From positions 1-18,377 of the forward strand of contig DATBLZ010000158.1 of NCBI GenBank assembly GCA_036555065.1: 18,377 nt of DNA. The letters are read 5' to 3'. Below, piece by piece: positions 14,721 to 18,377 of this stretch. Numbering within the stretch: position 1 is the first letter of the stretch; every line of letters begins with the position of its first letter. The DNA comes from DATBLZ01 sp036555065. GTDB taxonomy: Bacteria; Pseudomonadota; Gammaproteobacteria; Steroidobacterales; Rariloculaceae. The notes under the pieces were generated by a model. The model searched no databases and had not been told where the DNA came from. It saw only the letters and a list, made by a program, of their open reading frames with translations. Made by a program: the position numbers and the translations under genes.

Positions 14721-15692
14721 TCACCAAGTCCAGCGCAGCGCGACGTGGACGACGACGTCGGGCGCGGTGCTGACGTGAATGTCCTCGTCGACGCCGTACT
14801 CGAGCCGGCTGCGCTGATTGATCTCCCACCAACCGCCGATCGTCGCTTGCACGGCGTGCTGCCCAAGCTCTTCGAGCTCCGTGTCGTAGGCGGCCGAGAG
14901 AAAATCGAGCTGCGCGCGGATGCCGATACGTGGAAGGATCTTGATGCCGCCGCCGAGCAGGCCCGTAACCGAGTAATCGTTGGCAATGAAAGCGACGGCC
15001 TCGGGCTGGCCGAGCAGGAGCACCCCGGCGCCCCAGTAGTAACCCGCCGCGCGCCCGCGGAACGTGCCCTCGCGAGCACGCAGAATCGTCAGCGACCAAT
15101 CGACCTCACCGCTTCCGGCGAGCATGTCCTCATCGCCCGTCGGAATCTTGATCTCCGTGCGCGCAACGAAACGCTCGTCAGTGCCGAAGCGCCGCGCGAG
15201 CCCGAGCTTGAGATCGCCGAGCCCGTGTTCCGTGTCGTCGAGCCTGTAGAAGACTCCGCCGGCGTTCGCCATTCGGAACATCAGCACGTCCTCGGGCCGG
15301 GCGTTGCGCGCACCATCCGGCATGTTGAAGGCCGAGTGCCACGCATCGATGGCATCGTCGAGAAAGCCGCCCGACTGCTGAACGAGCGGCGCGGCCGCGC
15401 TGAACGACCAGTGCTCGCCGAACGGTTGAGAAAAGAACATGTCGATGCGCAGCGTCTCGCCGTCGAGCATCAGCGTATCGCCATCGCGCTGTGAGAATCG
15501 ATAGTGGTTCGCGACGGCGGTCTCCACCGTGAAGACGGACGCATCGGTTACCGTCTCCCATGTCGGGAGTCCGAAGATCGCGAGCGGCGGGTTCAGATTG
15601 CGCGTATGAAACGGCTGGGCTGCCTGGCCGAGCACGGTCTGCGCCAACGCATTCTGCAACAGACATAAGACGACGATACGGATGACGCGCAC
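14721..15692 (-). CDS. DUF3187-type outer-membrane beta-barrel-like protein
   Basis: Exported protein of 323 residues with an N-terminal signal (hydrophobic core IRIVVLCLLQNALA, cleavage near residues 23-25). Many alternating hydrophobic strands follow and it ends in VVVHVALRWTW, an aromatic C-terminus typical of outer-membrane barrels. The opening RNLNPPLAIFGLPTW, the TEIKIPTGDEDMLAGSGEVD segment and the repeated Gly-rich strands fit the DUF3187 family, whose function is unknown. The start is GTG at 15692-15690 with GAGGA 7 bases upstream. It leads a minus-strand run with the cytochrome c gene 2 bases behind. The family assignment is from memory of its motifs. Confidence 0.75.
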   Translation of the reverse strand: MRVIRIVVLCLLQNALAQTVLGQAAQPFHTRNLNPPLAIFGLPTWETVTDASVFTVETAVANHYRFSQRDGDTLMLDGETLRIDMFFSQPFGEHWSFSAAAPLVQQSGGFLDDAIDAWHSAFNMPDGARNARPEDVLMFRMANAGGVFYRLDDTEHGLGDLKLGLARRFGTDERFVARTEIKIPTGDEDMLAGSGEVDWSLTILRAREGTFRGRAAGYYWGAGVLLLGQPEAVAFIANDYSVTGLLGGGIKILPRIGIRAQLDFLSAAYDTELEELGQHAVQATIGGWWEINQRSRLEYGVDEDIHVSTAPDVVVHVALRWTW

Positions 15693-15723
15693 CCGTGCTT
15701 CCTCGCGCGTGAGCCCCGCGCGG

Positions 15724-15729
15724 ATTGTA
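15724..15729 (-). promoter_or_regulatory. Candidate -10 element for the DUF3187-cytochrome c genes
   Basis: The minus strand reads TACAAT, one mismatch from TATAAT, about 32 bases upstream of the GTG start at 15692. No convincing -35 lies 16-18 bases further out. It overlaps the -35 proposed for the divergent gene. Confidence 0.35.
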
Positions 15730-15754
15730 AAGAGATAGAACTACCGGGTATAGG
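15725..15754 (+). promoter_or_regulatory. Candidate sigma-70 promoter for the DUF4397 lipoprotein gene
   Basis: TTGTAA at 15725-15730 and TATAGG at 15749-15754 with an 18-base spacer, about 46 bases upstream of ATG 15801. The 108-base divergent region is the only non-coding DNA from which both flanking genes could be transcribed. Confidence 0.4.
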
Positions 15755-15800
15755 CGGGTAACATTGGCGACCCGCTTCCCTGACCAAGCACGTTCATTCG

Positions 15801-17126
15801 ATGCGCAGGCCGACTTCAGCACTGGTTCTCGTGGTTGTGAGCTCCATCCTTGCCGCCTGCGGCGGCGAAGGACGCACGCGGAACCCCGGTGCGCGCGTCG
15901 TCGCGGTGAACGCTGCTTCGAGCTATCCGCCGATAACGTTCCTGCGCGAAAACGACACCCGGAATTTGGCGACGATCGATTTCGGCTCAGCTCAACAGTT
16001 CGTGTACGAGGCCGACCAGTACGACTTCAACCTCGAGGTCCTGCCTCCGCTAGCGTTCACAAGGCTGCGATTGAGGAGCTTTTCCGTCACGCTCCAGCCC
16101 GGCGATGAGCACTACTTCGTCGTCACCGATGCCGGCGGCCTGCTCGACGCGTTGATCGTGACGCAGGCGCCGTTCTCTCCTGCGTCGACGAACGTGGAAG
16201 TATCGTTCGTCCATGCAGCACCCGCATCGCCCTCGATGGATATCTATTTGACTGCGCCCGGCGCAGTCCTGTCGGCTGCAAACCCGATCGGCACGACCGC
16301 CTTCGCCCAGCACTTGGCGCCGAGCACGCTCACTCCCGGAGACTATGTGCTGTCACTGACCGAGACCGGCAACCCGCTCAACGTTTTGTTCACGTCGCAG
16401 ACCTTGACGTTGATCGCGGGGCAGTCGAACTTCTTCGCCATCGCCGACGCGGGCGTCGATACCGCGGAGATCATCGTCGAGCGGGTCGCGAATGCGTCGA
16501 TGGTTCTCGTCGACGTAAATTCGCCCACGTCGTTGCGAATGATCAATGCCGCAACCGATACACAACCGCGCGACGCGTTCCTCGACGACGATTTTTCCAC
16601 GCCGTACTTCGCTGCAGTACCGTACGCCGTGCCGACGGCGCGTGCGCCGATCGCTCCGGGTGATCGTAAAATCAGCGTGACGCCGGCAGGCAATCCGGGC
16701 GTCATCGAGGTCGAGGCCATCAACGCCGCTTTCCCCGGCAACTCGCACACGGGGATGATCACAGGCGCGCCGGGCGCATTGTTGCTCACAACCTTCGTCG
16801 AGAACCGCAGGCGAATCCTCGGCGAAGCCCACTTGCGGTACTACGACGCCGCGGCTCAGTTCACGTCGCTTGCGATCAGCATCGCAAGACCTGGCGGTCC
16901 GCCGTTGACGGTGCTGCCCGTGTTTCTCACCACCGGAGGCTCGCAAGAGGAATTCCCGCTGCCGCCCGGCGACTACGAGATCACGGTGTATCCGGACAGC
17001 TCGACAACGCCAGCGCTCGGCCCACTGCCAATCACCGTCGCGGCGGAGGGGATTTACAGCATGCTTTTCTTGAACGGCCCGACTGCGGAAACGGCCGCGG
17101 TCGTCCTGTTCGACGATTTCCCCTGA
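15801..17126 (+). CDS. Lipoprotein with four DUF4397-like repeats
   Basis: A 441-residue secreted lipoprotein. The signal MRRPTSALVLVVVSSILAAC ends in the lipobox LAAC with Cys20, followed by GG. The rest is almost entirely beta-rich and falls into four blocks of about 100 residues, each opening with a similar strand: VVAVNAASSYPP (33-44), VSFVHAAPASPSMDIYL (about 134-150), LRMINAATDTQP (about 245-256) and LRYYDAAAQF (about 344-353). Each block then carries a PGD or PGG turn (QPGDEHYFVV, TPGDYVLSL, APGDRKISV, PPGDYEITV). Block 2 is a clear DUF4397 match, while blocks 1, 3 and 4 are more divergent. No catalytic motif is seen; a cell-surface structural or binding role is possible but unproven. 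No clear Shine-Dalgarno sequence precedes ATG 15801. Confidence 0.82.
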   Translation: MRRPTSALVLVVVSSILAACGGEGRTRNPGARVVAVNAASSYPPITFLRENDTRNLATIDFGSAQQFVYEADQYDFNLEVLPPLAFTRLRLRSFSVTLQPGDEHYFVVTDAGGLLDALIVTQAPFSPASTNVEVSFVHAAPASPSMDIYLTAPGAVLSAANPIGTTAFAQHLAPSTLTPGDYVLSLTETGNPLNVLFTSQTLTLIAGQSNFFAIADAGVDTAEIIVERVANASMVLVDVNSPTSLRMINAATDTQPRDAFLDDDFSTPYFAAVPYAVPTARAPIAPGDRKISVTPAGNPGVIEVEAINAAFPGNSHTGMITGAPGALLLTTFVENRRRILGEAHLRYYDAAAQFTSLAISIARPGGPPLTVLPVFLTTGGSQEEFPLPPGDYEITVYPDSSTTPALGPLPITVAAEGIYSMLFLNGPTAETAAVVLFDDFP

Positions 17127-17136
17127 GGTCGTTCGG

Positions 17137-17847
17137 TCAGCGGCTTTGCGCGCGACGTTTCTCGGGCGGTAATCGACTGAGCTGGCGGTGCACGAGAAAC
17201 CCTCGTCCGGCGGCGGTCAATCGGTAGGCGCTCTCGCCTTCGCCGCCACCGAGCGCCGTCTCGAGCAGGCCGAGCTTCCTGATCCTCGCGAGCGCTTCCT
17301 CGACTCGGTTCTTGCGCGCATCGAGCTTGGCCGCGATCTCGCTCACCGCGAGCGCGTAGCCGCTCTGCAGCTCCGCATGTAGCTCGAGGATCGCGAGCTC
17401 GCCGGCGCTGAGATCGATTTCTTGGGCCACCTCGACTTGCCTGTCCTTCGGTTGCCTCGGTCGCAGACTTCGGAACCGGTACGTGACCAGAGCGATCCTC
17501 ATGCGAATTCTGCGTCGTACATCCCAGTATCCGCGCACGATCAGGTTCGTGAGCGCGCGATCGAAATCCCGAATCGAGCCCCAAACGATGATCACGATGA
17601 TCAGCGTTGCGAGCCACGCGAAAGCCGAAACGAATCCCGACAGAACCCCGCCGTAGGAGCCCGGCCCGAGCTCGAAGAATCCCGCAAGCGAAGGCGTGTA
17701 GGTCGCGATCGTCCAGACGAGCCAATCGCCCGGCAGGAAGAATGCGTGCTCAACGAAGAAGGAAACGTCGCCGATCGTGAGCGCGCCGTCGCCATTCACG
17801 TCGAGTTGGAACACACTCGCCGGCTTCGCAATATCCAGGTCGGCCAC
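17137..17847 (-). CDS. EF-hand, membrane-anchored, winged-helix protein (putative calcium-responsive regulator)
   Basis: I do not recognise a named family. I chose GTG 17847 because GAGG lies 7 bases upstream, giving 236 residues; a GTG at 17865 is an alternative. Near the N-terminus is a complete 12-residue EF-hand/dockerin-type loop, DVNGDGALTIGD (16-27), with D16, N18, D20, T24 and D27 at the calcium positions. A hydrophobic stretch at about 38-58 and a strong membrane helix at about 70-92 (AWLATLIIVIIVWG) follow. Then comes a very basic segment (105-135), which by the positive-inside rule is cytoplasmic. The C-terminal part (about 145-222) reads as a winged helix: LSAGELAILELHAE, then VSEIAAKLDARKNRVEEALA as helix-turn-helix, then KLGLLE and the wing SAYRLTAAGRGFL. 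The stop is 10 bases from that of the convergent lipoprotein gene. Confidence 0.75.
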   Translation of the reverse strand: MADLDIAKPASVFQLDVNGDGALTIGDVSFFVEHAFFLPGDWLVWTIATYTPSLAGFFELGPGSYGGVLSGFVSAFAWLATLIIVIIVWGSIRDFDRALTNLIVRGYWDVRRRIRMRIALVTYRFRSLRPRQPKDRQVEVAQEIDLSAGELAILELHAELQSGYALAVSEIAAKLDARKNRVEEALARIRKLGLLETALGGGEGESAYRLTAAGRGFLVHRQLSRLPPEKRRAQSR

Positions 17848-17885
17848 CCTGCTGCCTCGGCGCACCCCACGCCTGCTGGGACGAT

Positions 17886-17902
17886 GCGCCGAGTCTCGGC
17901 GC
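17886..17902. repeat. GC-rich inverted repeat upstream of the winged-helix gene
   Basis: GCGCCGAG, T, CTCGGCGC: 8-base arms around a single central base, able to form a 7-bp hairpin with a 3-base loop. It lies about 40 bases upstream of the GTG at 17847. It could be a DNA-binding operator or an RNA hairpin in the leader. It shares the GGCGCC sequence with the next repeat. Confidence 0.5.
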
Positions 17903-17905
17903 CAG

Positions 17906-17931
17906 GCGCCCCGCGATCAACAACGGGGCGC
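17906..17931 (-). terminator. 8-bp GC hairpin downstream of tRNA-Arg
   Basis: GCGCCCCG (17906-17913) and CGGGGCGC (17924-17931) are perfect complements around a 10-base loop. On the minus strand it starts 39 bases after the tRNA 3' end. No T-run follows, so termination is possible but not shown. Confidence 0.4.
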
Positions 17932-17970
17932 GCAGTTCGCGGCCGGCGTCACAGTTTTTCGTGCGTTATG

Positions 17971-18046
17971 TGGTGCCCCGGGCAGGACTTGAACCTGCGA
18001 CCTCCCGCTTAGGAGGCGGACGCTCTATCCCCTGAGCTACCGGGGC
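17971..18046 (-). tRNA. tRNA-Arg (anticodon CCT)
   Basis: The 76 bases fold into a full cloverleaf: acceptor GCCCCGG with CCGGGGC, D-stem GCTC with GAGC, anticodon stem TCCGC with GCGGG (one T-G pair), loop CTCCTAA giving anticodon CCT at 18013-18011, a 5-base variable loop, T-stem GCAGG with CCTGC and T-loop TTCAAGT. The discriminator is A and the 3' CCA is encoded. It decodes the AGG arginine codon. No duplicate of the tRNA 3' end and no integrase is seen nearby, so there is no sign that it serves as an integration site in this window. Confidence 0.97.
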
Positions 18047-18231
18047 TTTCTGGTCAATCTGTAACGCACTACTCGATTTGTTCGCGAAGGATTCTACCTC
18101 GACGGCCGCCATTCGGCTGCCGAGAGTAGGAGGCCTCCGTCAGAACCAACCAATGAGAGGTCGGTCACGTTGGCTCCCAGCCGCTACTCCTAACATTGGC
18201 GTCAACTAGAAAGGGCTCGAAGGTGGGACGT

Positions 18232-18377
18232 ATGTCCAAAGTCCCGTTCCTCTGCGCGCTGATGGTTCTGTCCTGTGCAGCGAATGCGACGTTGCCGGGA
18301 GTCTCGCCAGAGCTAGACGACTTATATCGGCAAGCGCGAACCATGCTGGACGAAAGCAAGGGCGTACCGCCAGAGGA
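18232..18377 (+). CDS. Secreted protein of unknown function, N-terminal part only
   Basis: The frame from ATG 18232 stays open for 48 codons to the window edge. AAGGTGGG lies about 5 bases upstream. The product begins with a Sec-type signal peptide, MSKVPFLCALMVLSCAANA, with likely cleavage after ANA. A hydrophilic helix-like stretch follows (ELDDLYRQARTMLDESKG). Cys15 is followed by AANA, and the preceding VLS makes VLSC a possible but weaker lipobox. It uses TTA, TAT, CTA and GTA codons that are scarce in the neighbouring GC-rich genes, though the sample is small. Its function cannot be judged from this fragment. The 185 bases between the tRNA and this gene show only a short palindrome, GGAGGCCTCC (18129-18138), and no clear promoter. 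Confidence 0.7.
   Translation, partial: MSKVPFLCALMVLSCAANATLPGVSPELDDLYRQARTMLDESKGVPPE

Noticed and set aside
14719..15099. Longer N-terminus for the cytochrome c
   Set aside because: It overlaps the DUF3187 gene, is Arg-rich, and would place the export signal in the middle of the protein.
18129..18138. Palindrome GGAGGCCTCC between tRNA and the right-edge gene, considered as an operator
   Set aside because: Short, isolated and without a nearby promoter to support regulation.
18170..18196. TTGGCT and TAACAT as a promoter for the right-edge gene
   Set aside because: The spacer is only 15 bases and both hexamers are weak matches.
17940..18231. tRNA-Arg as attachment site of a genomic island
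   Set aside because: No integrase, no direct repeat of the tRNA 3' end and no phage-like gene is visible. The window ends shortly after, so an island further right cannot be excluded.

Overview
The window is a GC-rich stretch of a proteobacterial chromosome, most likely a gammaproteobacterium. The evidence is the gene order ruvC-ruvA-ruvB-ybgC-tolQ-tolR-tolA-tolB-pal-cpoB-queE, which is the order seen in Pseudomonas and relatives. The genus cannot be fixed from sequence reading alone; a Xanthomonadales/Steroidobacterales-like or uncultured lineage would be a guess. I see no insertion sequence, prophage, integrase or CRISPR array.

Layout, in the direction of transcription. Nearly everything runs on the minus strand, so the reading order is right to left. 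(1) 7870 down to 1: a tightly packed operon of ruvC, ruvA, ruvB (Holliday junction resolution), ybgC (thioesterase), tolQ-tolR-tolA-tolB-pal-cpoB (the Tol-Pal envelope machine) and queE (7-deazaguanine/queuosine synthesis), the last running off the left edge. Four junctions are 4-base stop/start overlaps and most others are gaps of a few bases, so translational coupling is likely. (2) 13621 down to 8027: sucA, sucB and lpd, the three subunits of the 2-oxoglutarate dehydrogenase complex, in one run with 3 to 6 base gaps. (3) 15692 down to 13702: a small group made of a DUF3187-type outer-membrane protein, a lipoprotein-like class I cytochrome c and a three-helix DUF5658-type membrane protein. 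(4) 15801 to 17126, plus strand: a lipoprotein built of four DUF4397-like repeats, transcribed divergently from group 3. (5) 17847 down to 17137: an unusual protein joining an EF-hand calcium loop, one or two membrane segments and a winged-helix DNA-binding domain. It converges on the DUF4397 gene with only 10 bases between stops. (6) 17971 to 18046: tRNA-Arg(CCT) on the minus strand, and at the right edge the first 48 codons of a secreted protein on the plus strand.

The two most unusual observations are these. First, ruvC is preceded in frame by a short segment, MAGSKWANIRF, that closely resembles the N-terminus of YebC (usually MAGHSKWANI). YebC is the gene normally found just upstream of ruvC, but it is absent here and replaced by the 2-oxoglutarate dehydrogenase operon. 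This looks like a deletion/rearrangement scar in which the yebC start region now serves ruvC. Second, the EF-hand/membrane/winged-helix protein has the architecture expected of a one-component membrane-bound transcription regulator that senses calcium. Its function is inferred from architecture only. All intergenic gaps are shorter than 200 bases.
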